Shown here: piece after piece, positions 33,661 to 43,878 of the stretch
How positions within the stretch are numbered: position 1 is the first letter of the stretch
Layout: each line of letters begins with the position of its first letter
Assembly: GCA_030765045.1 (NCBI GenBank)
Contig: CM060964.1
Coordinates: forward strand, 277,754,888 to 277,818,887
Reading direction: 5' to 3'
DNA from: Tenodera sinensis
Taxonomy: Eukaryota; Arthropoda; Insecta; Mantodea; Mantidae
DNA: 64,000 nucleotides
Position numbers and translations under genes: made by a program
Notes under the pieces: generated by a model
Told to the model about the DNA's origin: nothing
The model's input: the letters and a program-made list of their open reading frames with translations, nothing else
The model's database searches: none

Positions 33661-34158
33661 AAAGTATTGGAACTGTTGTGATGAAATTTCCTAAAGATGT
33701 CCCCACCCGGAGATCCGATTGGGGGACAGTTTTAACTCCGGAATGTTTATCTTTAGGACTCATATTCATGTATGTGGCTTTCATGTAACTGTTTTCTTAA
33801 CGGGCACCAGTTTTACAATGTGGCAGTTACATCACCCGACTTAAACCCCCATTTTGCAAGGGGGACCACACCTATCGTTGGTCAACGGGTCCAATCGGAC
33901 CTAGCCGGGAGGACTAAATAGGTGGTATTTAGATCCACTGACCTTCCCCTCATGTGCCTCTGAGGGACACTGTTGTGCTGTGATAGGCCAGCACATATGT
34001 AAATGACATTTCCTCCATTTTAGATGAAACAGTTATACCTCTGTGATTCGGTCCCCAGAGCCTCATCTGTTAAAAGCAGGGTGCACCACGGGCAGGATGA
34101 GGATGGGAATTGGGTAGGAGAGGCTATAGGAGGCGCATCACTACCCCTTACTACCCCA
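33661..34158 (-). other. Element B 5' UTR, no ORF1 detected
   Basis: About 500 bp from the 5' end (34158, next to the target duplication) to the endonuclease start. Comparatively GC-rich, like the 5' UTRs of I-like copies 1 and 2. No zinc-knuckle or gag-like reading frame is visible on the minus strand. A deletion of ORF1 or a one-ORF organisation are both possible. Confidence 0.7.
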
Positions 34159-34172
34159 TATTATACATTGTT
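34159..34172. repeat. Right 14-bp target site duplication of element B
   Basis: TATTATACATTGTT, matching 25218-25231. It falls within element C's RT C-terminal coding region. Confidence 0.92.
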
Positions 34173-35346
34173 CTGATGCACTTTTTCAGCAGAATCAGTA
34201 CTCTTTTCATATGTACTTCAGCTGCTGACCCCCACAGCTCAATCACATGTATTAGATGTGGAAATATTACCCCAAAATAAATTCTTTTCACTAAGGATTT
34301 ATTATGAAATCTAGAAAAGTATCTTAATAGGTAGATCCCCTTAATGACCTTTTTGCACACATGCTTAATATGGCTCTCCCAGTTTAAATGTTCATCAATA
34401 CTTAATCCTAAAAACATATTATTACTACTTATTACTACTGTCCTTAATGATTTCATTGTCTATCTGAGCAGCTAGTTTTCTGGTTTGTCTGTAAGTTATA
34501 GTGAAAGCCATTATGTTTGTTTTGCTAATGTTACAGTTCAGATTAAGTCTTTCAAAACATTCCATTATACAATTTGCAGTATCTTTCATTTGTTATTCTA
34601 GTCCATTTATGCAGTTTTCCCAACATATAATGGTCGTATCATCAGCATATGATATGCATTTACCACTCTGCATGTTTGGCACATCATTAATATGTAGTAA
34701 GAACAGTAATGGACCCAGCACTGATCCCTGGGGCACTCCAAATCTCACTTTTCCCATACTTGATTGATACCTTTCCCTAGATTTACTGGTCTCTGAATAG
34801 ATTTCTGCTTTTTGGACCCTGCTGTTCAGGAATGCAAAGATTAGTTTCTTTGCTATACCCCATATCCCCATAATACTGCAATTTCTCAAGCAATTTATCA
34901 TGATCTACGCAATCAAATGTCTTTGAAAGATCTAAAAATACACTTGCTACTTAACTATTACTATCCAATTTGTTGACTACAGCTGCTACAAATTCTGATA
35001 CCAATGTGATAGTTGAATAGTTTTTCCTAAAACCATGTTGAGCTGCCCTTAGCAGGTTATTTATATCTATGAATTTCTCTAATCTGATAAGTATGATTTG
35101 TTCAAAAGGTTTGGCTATTGTTGACGTTAGAGCAACTGGTCTGTAATTTGTTATGTCCATTTTCTTACCCTTATTGAAGATAGGTCGCGCTATGCTAATT
35201 TTTAAACATTGTGGAAATGTTCCATTTACCAGGGAATAGTTCATTAATTGCTCTGAAGGAACAGTAAGAACTTCGTTGCACTGTTTCAGTAATTTTGGAG
35301 TTATTCCATCCCACCCACTTGATTGCTGCTCTTATAGGAATTAATA
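34173..35346 (-). pseudogene. Element C reverse transcriptase
   Basis: Minus strand: 35244-34951 gives FPQCLKISIARPIFNKGKKM, NYRPVALTSTIAKPFEQIIL and AAQHGFRKNYSTITLVSEFV; 34900-34593 gives the fold after motif A, then KVRFGVPQGSVLGPLLFLLH and CISYADDTTII (YADD intact); 34456-34173 gives MFLGLSIDEHLNWESHIKHV (thumb) and SLVKRIYFGVIFPHLIHVIE. Frameshifts separate the parts. Motif A (about 34930) is damaged. Continues into 25231. Confidence 0.85.
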
Positions 35347-35875
35347 CAGTAGAACCTCTCTTAACTGAAACAAAGAGGGGCGGGGGGGGGGGGGGGTAGG
35401 TTTCGGATAACAAAAATTTCGAATAATGATTAATGTATTTTTATTGGTTTATAATCACAGTACAATACTAACCGCAATGTCATGCCACCGTTTCATTAGC
35501 AAAACATCAGAAGGCTTTGATTCGTCACATCTTTCAACGAACCGTAATGCTATCTGAAAGTATATGAAAAAAACTTAGTGAGAAAACTGGTATATGTGCA
35601 TGAATTTTATGCTAATTTTGTAACCCATACTGTATACTGTGTTGTGAAATTGTGCTTACCTCTAAGACATTGAATATTTTGGTTCGGAAATTCCTTTCTT
35701 CACTCGTTATATTTCATACAACAGAAATTCCGTTTATTTTTAACACAACGAAATATAGTTATATCTATGTGTAAAATATAATGCAATAAAAACAATGCAT
35801 TTTTTTTTTTCAGTTGGTCGTTTCAGCTAAACAGTATTTCGGTTAAAAGTGTTTCGGATAACAGAGGTTCTACTG
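35347..35875. mobile_element. pogo/Tigger-type MITE
   Basis: Begins CAGTAGAACCTCTCTTAACT and ends AACAGAGGTTCTACTG, flanked by TA (35345-35346 and 35876-35877). The terminal sequence CAGTAGAACCTCTxTTAxxCGAA is the typical pogo/Tigger inverted repeat, with inner TTTCGGATAA and TCGAATAATG repeats. No transposase. It contains a G homopolymer at about 35376-35396. It interrupts element C's RT linker. Confidence 0.9.
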
Positions 35876-35877
35876 TA

Positions 35878-37248
35878 ATACTAATGATTTCTTTTTTGAT
35901 GTTGGATTTAAATAGATGGAATTGCGAATATGAGAGAGATTATTTGTTACACTGTATATCAATTTAGTAGGTTTCATTGATTGAGCAATATTTAAAAAAT
36001 ATTTATTAAATTCATTGAATATTATCTTGGGATCAGTTTCTACCTTACCATCTATATTTATATTGTTGTTTTTATTAGTATCTCTTAGGTTTCTAACTTC
36101 ATTTATTATGTTCCATGCATTTTAGCCTTTTGGTTCCTGAAACTTGTATTTGTAAATTTTTGCTCTTTGTTCAACCAAGTAAGTTGGAAAATCCTTTTTA
36201 GTTGTTTATATTTATTCTTATAATATAACCACTTGATTGATTTATAGAGTTCAGATGCATCTTTTATCTTATTTTGCAGATAAATTCCTTCTGCATTTAA
36301 GTTTATGTGGTTTGCCCTGATTTTACTTTTATTTCACACAGTTGCATGACATGCATCATTGTAATTAAGATTAAAGATCTTGTAGAATGCTTCCCATTTT
36401 TCCTCTACAACCTCTGTAGCATACACTGGGGCTCATGTTTCCTGCCCCAGAGAATTCTTTAACACGTTTATGCTTCCATTGCTTAAATTCCTATATCTCA
36501 TTAGGACCTGATTATTTTAATTCTCTATTATGGTTTGAGAAAATTGAATAACCTGTTCATAGTGATCAGGTAAATATCCATTAATTACGTTTACTTGTGC
36601 ATTAAGGTCATCAATATTGGTCACTATATAGTCTATTGTTATAGCTGAATGCTCTGTTACCCTTGTAAATACAGTAACTTTATCCTTAGTATTAGTGAAT
36701 TAAATACATCAAGATGCCTTTTGTAATCTTTGTTTACTGTATCTGAGTTGATATTTAGATCACCGAGTAACACAATATCCAGCCCATTTAGTCTGCATAA
36801 AATATTATCTAAATAATAAAAACTATCATTTACAGATTCAGAGGAAGAATGATAAACTCCTAGTATCACAATACTACTGCCATAAGTATTAACTTTTACA
36901 GCACAGTTTTCAAAGGATTTTTCATTTTTTATGCACTTTTACTAGGAGTGTTGCAGAGTTTAAGCCCTCTAGGACATATTTGGCCACCCCTCCACCTTCA
37001 GCAATTGTTATACAATAACTAAATATGTTAATCTATGTTCAGTTAATACTAGGACATGTGGCCTAACATAATTAACAAAAAACTTAATGGATTCTAACTT
37101 ATTTGATAAATACTGTACATTTTGATGCATAACCTTAAAGTTTGATACATTATGTCTTACAGCATGTTTACTTACTTCTAAAATATTCTTATTCTATTCT
37201 CTGAATCAGTACAAGTCCTAGGTGATTCTGCATCCACCATTATGCCTA
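35878..37248 (-). pseudogene. Element C, endonuclease and linker (decayed)
   Basis: The clearest part is 36869-36657: MILGVYHSSSESVNDSFYYL then GLDIVLLGDLNINSD, endonuclease blocks. The flanking sequence reads only in short broken frames: the linker with many Lys codons at 35900-36300 and endonuclease N-terminal blocks at 36900-37150. An SxxxxxxL-type endonuclease end at about 36600 (IDYIVTNIDDLNAQVNVI on the minus strand) fits. Decay is much greater than in elements B or D. Confidence 0.75.
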
Positions 37249-37533
37249 CTAGTTTCCCTTAAACATAGAGGAGATAACTTTATCCATAAGCTCTCCAAAC
37301 CTGTGTGACCCCCTTTGATTCATGTGGGTTCCATCTCTTCCAAAGTCACTATCATATACCCAATAGTTGCCATCTACCGTTATACAATTTTCCTTGTGGC
37401 ATAACCAATCCAGTTCTTGATTAATTCTCATTATTTTTCTGATGTTGACAGCCTGGCTGCGTAGAACCCCCTGATTATGATTTCGGCATTGCGCATTTGG
37501 GGTCTGGTGTTCTTCACCAAGCATATTATGCAT
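37249..37533 (-). pseudogene. Element C ORF1, SGNH esterase C-terminal part
   Basis: Reads GVLRSQAVNIRKIMRINQEL, then WLCHKENCITVDGNYWVYDS and DFGRDGTHMNQRGSHRFGEL. The DGTHMNQRG block holds the esterase catalytic Asp/His, and the order matches element D's ORF1 C-terminus (DVNWRKVMQVNDAF ... WDFGRDGVHLNRRG). The nucleophile block is not seen upstream, where similarity ends at about 37560. Confidence 0.8.
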
Positions 37534-37560
37534 TAATAAAGAAACAATTTAAATAATATG

Positions 37561-37904
37561 TATAGAAACAGCTCACTTAATCTTTGTGCATTAGATAATG
37601 CTAATATCACAACAGTATTAAGTCGTGCCTATCATGACGAGATAGTGAAACACAATCTGCAGACAGAAGAAAAAATATTTACTCTCTAGAATTATTGATT
37701 GTATCAAATTTTGTGGTGTTTTCTAGCTGGCTTTGAGAGTGCACAATGAGACAATGACATTGATAAATGCAGGTGTCTTTATTTTTATAGATTTAACTTC
37801 TGATATAGACAGTGCAGTGGAAAAAGCTTGTAGGAGGTGATCAGGCTTTTAAGGGGATTTCAAAATCCATCCAAAATAAGATGTTGGGTTGTATACTGGA
37901 AACG
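37561..37904. other. No recognisable gene
   Basis: AT-rich, without a recognisable frame or repeat. It separates element C from the composite SINE. Confidence 0.5.
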
Positions 37905-37916
37905 TATAAAGTTATG
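37905..37916. repeat. Left 12-bp flanking repeat of the composite SINE
   Basis: TATAAAGTTATG, repeated at 38576-38587; likely a target site duplication. Confidence 0.75.
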
Positions 37917-38575
37917 AGAGGTAGAACTGGAACTTAAAAATTCAATGCCACAACTGGAATTTGAACCACAGACCTTCCGCTTACCGGGCGGCTGCTCTAA
38001 CCACTGAGCTGTTGTGACAAACTGCCAGAATGGCATTAAGTTCTCAAACCAGTTCGTATTTCTCCTGGTAAACCACAAAGGCAGTCTCACATCAGAGACA
38101 AATTACCTCAATGGTGACTTACTATTGTAGGTACTTTATATCCCAGGAGTAAATAACCTTCAGATGGTAATTATTATTTATTTATGCCAAAAAACTTACT
38201 GTTGGTGTTTTTAAACACACAAGCCGTGTGTGGGCAAAGTTTGAGAGGTAGAACTGGAACTTAAAAATTCAATGCCACAACTGGGATTTGAACCACAGAC
38301 CTTCTGCTTACCGGGCGGCTGCTCTAACCACCGAGGAGGAGAAATACGAACTGGTTTGAGAATTTAATGCCATTCTGGCAGTTTATCACAATAGCTCAGT
38401 GGTTAGAGCAGCCGCCCGGTAAGCGGAAGGTCTGTTGTTCAAATCCCAGTTGTGGCATTGAATTTTTAAGTTCCAGTTCTACCTCTCAAACTTTGCCCAC
38501 ACACGGCTTGTGTGTTTAAAAACACCAACAGTAAGTTTGTTGGCATAAATAAATAATAATTACCATATAAAGTTA
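37917..38575. mobile_element. Composite of three tRNA-derived SINE copies, two forming a head-to-head palindrome
   Basis: Copy 1 (minus) 37917 to about 38090; copy 2 (minus, head truncated) 38164-38332; copy 3 (plus) 38333-38575. The plus-strand head has A box TAGCTCAGTGGTTAGAGCA (38394 on) and B-box-like GTTCAAATCCC (38438 on), with a leader starting AGAAATACGAACTGG and a tail with TTTAAAAACACCAACAGTAA. Copies 2 and 3 form an inverted repeat of about 165 bp per arm. The whole block is bounded by a 12-bp direct repeat. A tRNA gene is excluded by the leader and by the imperfect acceptor stem. Confidence 0.8.
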
Positions 38576-38587
38576 TGTTAGAAGAAA

Positions 38588-39413
38588 TAAATATTCTAGC
38601 ACATTGGTACATTTTTGTATGAACAGTCTCTGCTAAAATTTGTCTCTATATGAATAAATTATTACTTTGTCATAAAATTCATATAACATCTAAATTTTTC
38701 TTGAAAATCTTACTGTCCATATTTGGAAGGTAAACTTAAATGCCAGGTTTGGTGTTCATCAACATTTCTTTTTTGAGTTATGCTGTTCTTAGACACACAT
38801 CCAGAAGTTTTCCTATAAATGCTTTATTTGGACTCAGGAACCTTCAAAACATGCATTTCTGGTGAAATCTCAAATAAAATTTTTGGCTGAAATACCTTCC
38901 TCTATTTACTTGGCACCCCTGTGGACCAAAAAATAAAAAAGGGTCATGTATGGAACACCAACCGCCTGACCTGCCTGCCTGCCTGGCTAGCTACCTTTGT
39001 TAAAACTGCAAGTTATTTTGTACTCTTGGAATTGTTCTCTACCATTAGGGTAGCCTGGTGTTGCAGACATGACTCACCTTGTTGTCCATGGGTGTGCATA
39101 TATGGTAGTGGAAGTATAAAGAAGCATCTTCAATTTGCCCTTGAAGAAAGAAACAAGTTATTTCAAATTACAGGTGCACACAGTTATGCTTTTCAAACCC
39201 ACAACTTGAGGAAATGCAAACTTGTTAAATTCATTCACAACAAACCAAAGAACTCATTGAAGCTTTTAAATGCACATAGCAGCAAAATAAGTCTTTTGTC
39301 AGTAATATGAATGTAAATCAATTTTCTGCCCATGCTATAAGCAGGATTGTTAATTTATTCATGTGCATTCAGTTTTATTGTGCACAGGTATGATAAGTGT
39401 TGTTTTGTTTTAG
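38588..39413. other. Intron/flank upstream of the alternative LTA4H exons; one dispersed repeat
   Basis: No exon recognised. 38705-38905 is an inverted copy of dispersed repeat R. The final bases TGTTTTGTTTTAG (to 39413) form a polypyrimidine tract and AG acceptor for the first alternative exon. Confidence 0.65.
38705..38905 (-). repeat. Dispersed repeat family R, copy 2 (inverted)
   Basis: The reverse complement contains GAGATTTCACCAGAAATGCA and CAGCATAACTCAAAAAAGAA, matching 7907-7930 and 8012-8035 with scattered differences. Confidence 0.7.
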
Positions 39414-39525
39414 GCTGGAGCTGCAGTTTTTGTACGAAACATCACCAAGTTCAACAGCCCTGCAGTGGCTGGATCCTGTGCAGACAGCGGGTGGTACCCA
39501 TCCTTACATGTTCAGCCACTGCGAG
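39414..39525 (+). CDS. LTA4H: LTA4H alternative exon, version 1
   Basis: 112 nt. Acceptor TTTTGTTTTAG before 39414, donor GAG|GTACTT at 39526. The first base completes a codon; then 37 codons run to a phase-0 end. It includes YETSPSSTALQWLDPVQTAG and HPYMFSHCE, the strand/loop segment of the N-terminal beta domain of LTA4H that ends next to the active site. The YETSPSS version is the closer of the two to vertebrate LTA4H in its first half (which I recall as FETSPKSSALQWL). It is paired with a homologous 112-nt exon 31 bp downstream, and using both would shift the frame. Confidence 0.93.
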
Positions 39526-39556
39526 GTACTTAAAATGTCATTATCTCTTGTTCTAG

Positions 39557-39668
39557 GTTTGTTGTGAGTGTTTTGTATGAGACAGACCGTAATGCAACTG
39601 CACTGCAGTGGCTCTCCCCAGAACAAACTGCTGGTCAAGAGCAACCATACCTCTTTAGTCAGTGTGAG
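39557..39668 (+). CDS. LTA4H: LTA4H alternative exon, version 2
   Basis: 112 nt. Acceptor CTCTTGTTCTAG before 39557, donor GAG|GTGAAT at 39669. Same entry and exit phases as version 1. It includes YETDRNATALQWLSPEQTAG and QPYLFSQCE; 21 of 37 residues are identical to version 1. The end (SPEQTAG, YLFSQC) is closer to vertebrate LTA4H than version 1 is. The 31-nt gap from version 1 is too short for an intron, so the two should be mutually exclusive. No stop or splice damage suggests that either one is dead. Confidence 0.93.
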
Positions 39669-41024
39669 GTGAATAAATATGAAAAAGTAGCTAGCCTCAC
39701 AGGCATTTCAGTGTCTTCAATTTGGGATAATGTTTATTAAGCTTACTCCAGTGAATTCCATTTGTACATGAAATCACATTATAGAGTGATACTGCAGTAT
39801 AGAATGGTTAGCAAACCAGCAATGCTTGCACAATGCAGTGGAGTTCCCTCTCTCCCATAGTTACTATTTAAGCAGTCTGCAGCATGTACAAAAAATTGTA
39901 CAGCTTTCATGGCAACCTATTGGAGGCTAGTTATAAAGGGTAGTTATAACTGTGATGAGGTTCCCAACAAATTAATGGAAAGCTAGAAAATATGCTAGCT
40001 TTCTGTAAATTAGTACCATTTAGTGCTGCACTGGACTCATAGGCACAAAAATACTCATTTATATCCTAATTTAACATTTATAAGGTCTAAGTACAGAGCC
40101 TCCAGCATTAAGAAAAACACAATAGGTGTTGCACGTTTTTATGTTGCCTAAATATGCTGATGTTGTAAATAAATCTCATAAGGTTACCTTGGTTTCTTAT
40201 TACAATTTGATTTAGGCTCTGCCACATCTGGTGTAGGAATAGAGGCACTAAAATGAATTTCCACTATGTCCCTGCAGTTGTTCATTTCTTAAGCTCCTCC
40301 TCCACTTATCCTTTATGCTTCCTAAAATACCCCTATTGTGCGTTTTCTCTTCCTCTGTATATGCTAGTTCTGCAGAACCATCATTTGAATGCATCACCAG
40401 CCTATGAGAATTTTCTGGACATCAGGAAGCATGCTGTTTGCTGGTGGAGTTGGATACACATAGCCCTTTAGATTCAAGTGCATAGACTTCTCTTGCAAAT
40501 TATAACTACATTACCTATATTATAGAAGATGTTGTCCATGTGCTGTCACACACTTACATAACTTATAAGAAAATTTGCATCAATACTCATTAATCATTCA
40601 TGACTTTGCAAACAAAACCTGATTGGAATGAGAAAAAAAATGTAGCATTAGAGTAATCATTAACAGTTTCCAACATGGAAATGCAGAAATTAACTTTACT
40701 CACATTGTTGATGGGTGTAGTTCCTAAACAACAGTTATCTTCTACGGTTTTAATGTTAAAAGTTTAGTGGTGTTCCAAGCTGAGGTTTTGCAGAATTCCT
40801 GATTCCTATGCAAGCTTTCTCAGGGATTTCTTTGGGCATTGGCAGACTTTTTTTCAGGGGGAGGGGGTGCATGTTGGCAGTCAAAACAGTATTAGTTCAT
40901 TATTCTGTTGTCAAAAGTTATATTTGTTGTGGATAACCGTATTAATTTGTGCTGAATAAAAGTTGTCCTTTAAATCAAACTTAAAACAATAGTATAATAG
41001 TCAGTAATTGACTGCACATTAATT
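39669..41024. other. LTA4H intron, no recognisable insert
   Basis: Nothing identifiable; AT-rich with short spurious frames. GGGGGAGGGGG-type G-rich spot at 40857-40866. Confidence 0.55.
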
Positions 41025-41255
41025 TCATTCATTTCCAAGGTCTCCCTTGCCCCACTGCCCTTCACAATGCCCATGGACTGCATTATAACTTTTTGTTGAT
41101 GTCGTCAAGCTATCCTGTGTAAGAACCTGAGGATTTAATTTTGGTTTCTTAACAAGATTGATTCCTGTTTTCCTAAATCTGTTCACAAGATAATGAACCA
41201 TTTCACTGTGAAGTGCATGAACAGCAGGGAATCTGCCTTTAAATCGCAGTTTCAC
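41025..41255 (-). pseudogene. DUF4817-type helix-turn-helix fragment of a DDE transposon
   Basis: The minus strand reads LRFKGRFPAVHALHSEMVHY then LVNRFRKTGINLVKKPKLNP and VLTQDSL, matching the pattern F-RRFP...P-S...I-LV-KF-ETGSV-DKK...RVLTEE found at the N-terminus of mariner-like transposases and related multicopy proteins. Only this domain remains; no catalytic part is adjacent. Confidence 0.6.
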
Positions 41256-41774
41256 TTGTCCACAATTGTCACTTAGGAACTATACATGAAGATTCTGTAT
41301 GCCAAACTATATGGTGTTATGGGTGGCATTTTAACATCACTATCACACTATAAGACTGAAACACATGTTCTCTAAAAATATGATCCTCTATACAGTACAA
41401 ACTTTGAATCAATTGTATAGGTGACAGATGGACAGGAAGTGAAGTGGAGAGAGAACAGAAGTGCTTAGAAACAAGCATTGCAGGGCATACAAATCTCTGT
41501 ATTATGGCCACACATCAAAAGAAAGGCTATATATAACAGAAATGAAGTTTCAGGTTGGATATTTATAATGACTGTAGCACAAAAAGTTCATGATTAGTGG
41601 GCATAAACTTACAATGTTATTGGATATGAGAGTACAGCTCTTTAGCAACCTTTTTGTTGTAATATATGTTGAATTTAATGAGAATTTAATCAATACTAGA
41701 TGCTTTGTAATATGTTTAGAATGACAGTGGTTAATAAAGTCAATACTTGGTAAGTTACCCTTAAAATAAAAAGT

Positions 41775-42138
41775 AAAATAATAATAATAACCCCTAGTGC
41801 CACAGCCCTTGGTGGGCCTAGGCTTACAGCCTGACCACTGCGTCCCCCACCTCTGCCCACTACAGACGTCATGAGTGGGGTGCAGAACTGGAGGGTGGGA
41901 TGTGGTCAGTGCCTTGAGCCCTCCTGGCCAGTTATGTGGCATTTGCAACCTGGGGTCACTACTTCTTTATCATGTAACTTCTCAGTTGGCCTCTCAGGTA
42001 CCTAATGAGGCTGAGTGCACCCAATGCCAGATATCCCAGCAGGGGAAAAATCCCCATGCTGCTACTGGGGATCAAACCCAGGTTTTCCACACCAGAGCCA
42101 GGTGTGCCACCACTGCGCAATGGAGGTGGCCACCCTCA
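41775..42138 (-). mobile_element. tRNA-related SINE
   Basis: On the minus strand the head has an A-box-like TGCGCAGTGGTGGCACACC and the B box GGTTTGATCCCC, then a body that includes TGCTGGGATATCTGGCATTG and ends in CACTAGGGGTTATTATTATT (plus-strand start at about 41775 with AATAATAATAA). The 3' end is thus an ATT-type tail. Length is about 360 bp. Confidence 0.75.
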
Positions 42139-43404
42139 GCATACTCTCCATAAATATTAACCTAAAGGCTATCATCCATTTGAGAGAAGAGAGAGTGAGA
42201 AACTCTCGAGATGCATTATCTCGCTAAAGGACATAGCATTGAGAGAGCTATCTGATAAGTACTGTCACTACCCACAGAGAGTGTGATGCTCTGTTATGGA
42301 CATTGGGGGGGGGGGGGGGGGGGAGGTCTTCCCTCTTTGAAAGCAACTCGCTTATTTCAAATAGTACTGGTATAAGTTGAGAGAAGAAAGTTATTTTGCA
42401 TATTCAGTTTTATGGTACAGAATGCCAATATTCTACAGACTAAGAAACAATTCATACAAAAAGAATATCCCTCTGTGATAAACAGCAATGAAAATTACAG
42501 AAACAGGTGGACGGGGGGGGGGGGGGCAGGATATCTGCTGGATTAGAGTGCGAGTAAGTTTTAGAGATTGCAAGCTTATTACAAAATTACAAACATTAAA
42601 CTTTAAGCTGGTACACAGCATTCTTTTTCTTTTACGAATTTAACATTTGAGTTATCTTAAGGGAGAAAAATATCTTGTCAGTGATTTAAAAAAAAATTGA
42701 GTTGAATGGTAAGAGCTATTGCAATGATGCACCTAACAAGGAGAATTCACATACAGTAGCTAACCTAACCTATTTCTTCACCTGGTGAAGTATTTCTTAT
42801 TCCTTAGCTAATCTCCAGGGCAGATGCTTAACAATTATGTTAATTTAAATTACCTTAATTCGTGTTGCAGATATTGCTGTTTTGGACACATGAAATTTTA
42901 TAAAAGCTTAATTACTCTCTAAGAACTCTATAGGTTAGATGCTCAGAAGTGTTTACTGCAGGGTAAAATTTGTAATGTCAGCATAGTTAGGTCCTTCAGA
43001 GGAACTGAGGCTCACAATTTTCCAACTTTTGTTCATCAATTTGATGCTCAACATCATTTATTAAGCACTCAAATTGCTCAGTTGACATTGTAAGAAATTT
43101 TGTATTGCTTAGGATCCCCAATATGCAGTTCATTAACAACTGCAGAACATGCTTCCATGACATTTTTATATCCTAGCCATTCTTAACGTACCCTTTGGCT
43201 GTTTTTATTTTAAAAGTGTGAAAACATCACAATTGTAATTGCACTCTTTGTCTATTTTGTTTACAGAATATTTGTGCCACACATTTACACAGCAGTGTAG
43301 TGGACACAATTCTGCTATCAATAATCCTCTTTAGGTAAAAAATACTCTCAAGTGGAGAAATGTGTGCAAGAACTGTCACAAATCACTTTGAAATATGGGA
43401 TCTC
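42139..43404. other. LTA4H intron, two G homopolymers
   Basis: G-runs at about 42305-42323 and 42513-42526 may be sequencing-sensitive and could form quadruplexes. No coding sequence or known repeat recognised. Confidence 0.6.
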
Positions 43405-43620
43405 ACCATGGTAGCTCAAGTGGTAAAAGCATCAGCATGGTGGGCTGAAATTCCAAGGTTTGAGTCCCGGCCATAGCACTGAATGTTTCAACTCTGATCA
43501 ACTTTCCATTGGCTGGTGTGAAAGAACAGTTATCCTATCATAGTAACACTAATGCAGATGAATGCTTAATAAATATTCATAACTCTGTGGGTGTGACAAT
43601 AAAATAATAAAAATGTTAGA
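43405..43620 (+). mobile_element. tRNA-derived SINE
   Basis: The head reads GGTAGCTCAAGTGGTAAAAG (A box TAGCTCAAGTGG) with the B box GGTTTGAGTCCC 45 bp later. The body continues past the tRNA-like part to an AATAAAATAATAAAAATG tail at about 43600. The acceptor stem is not paired, so this is not a tRNA gene. Confidence 0.7.
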
Positions 43621-43878
43621 AAAATGAGCAGCGGGGACAGGTTACAATTACAAGATTGGCTTAGTCAAATTTTGGATGTTATATTTATAACAAATTGTTT
43701 CTGTACCCAAAAGCACATGGTAGATTTTAGCATGAAGCATGTAGTACTTGTTATGCCCATATAGGTATTTACTATTTAATTGTTACTTGATTATTTTTAT
43801 TTTAATGAAAAGTTTAAATTTGGTCTATTTTTCTGTGTGCTTATAGAATACAAATCTAATATTTTGTCTCTTTACCAG

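Larger units (their letters stand above)
25232..34158 (-). mobile_element. Element B: I-like non-LTR element with RNase H, both ends present
   Basis: On the minus strand it starts at 34158 (TGGGGTAGTAAGGGGTAGTG) and ends at 25232 with an AAC-repeat tail (GTTGTTGTTGTT on the plus strand), flanked by an exact 14-bp duplication. The contents are 5' UTR (34158 to about 33660), endonuclease (about 33652-32650), [element D insert], RT (27900-26600, with a SINE insert), and RNase H plus the Cys tail to 25246. Only about 500 bp precede the endonuclease and they show no gag-like ORF1. A trinucleotide tail and RNase H fit the I group. Confidence 0.9.
24852..37560 (-). mobile_element. Element C: CR1/L2-like non-LTR element, split by element B
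   Basis: The 3' end of C is 24852-25231 (minus; KGNSFKTKLQKYL then TENPLYMIEKLG and a stop near 24900) and the rest is 34159-37560 (RT, endonuclease, ORF1 esterase). A 14-bp duplication (TATTATACATTGTT, 25218-25231 and 34159-34172) shows that the intervening 25232-34158 inserted into C. It also holds a pogo-type MITE at 35347-35875. Heavily decayed, and therefore the oldest element in this stack. Confidence 0.85.

Noticed and set aside
35376..35396. G-quadruplex regulatory element
   Set aside because: A plain G homopolymer within a MITE; probably slippage-prone with no other support.
38390..38455. A tRNA gene
   Set aside because: Flanked by a leader and body repeated in two other copies; the acceptor stem does not pair. 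SINE.
38921..39310. Open frame as an upstream LTA4H exon
   Set aside because: No similarity to the expected family sequence, wrong phase, and overlaps intron-like sequence.
39526..39556. The 31-nt gap as a real intron between the two LTA4H alternative exons
   Set aside because: Too short for splicing, and joining both exons would shift the frame downstream.
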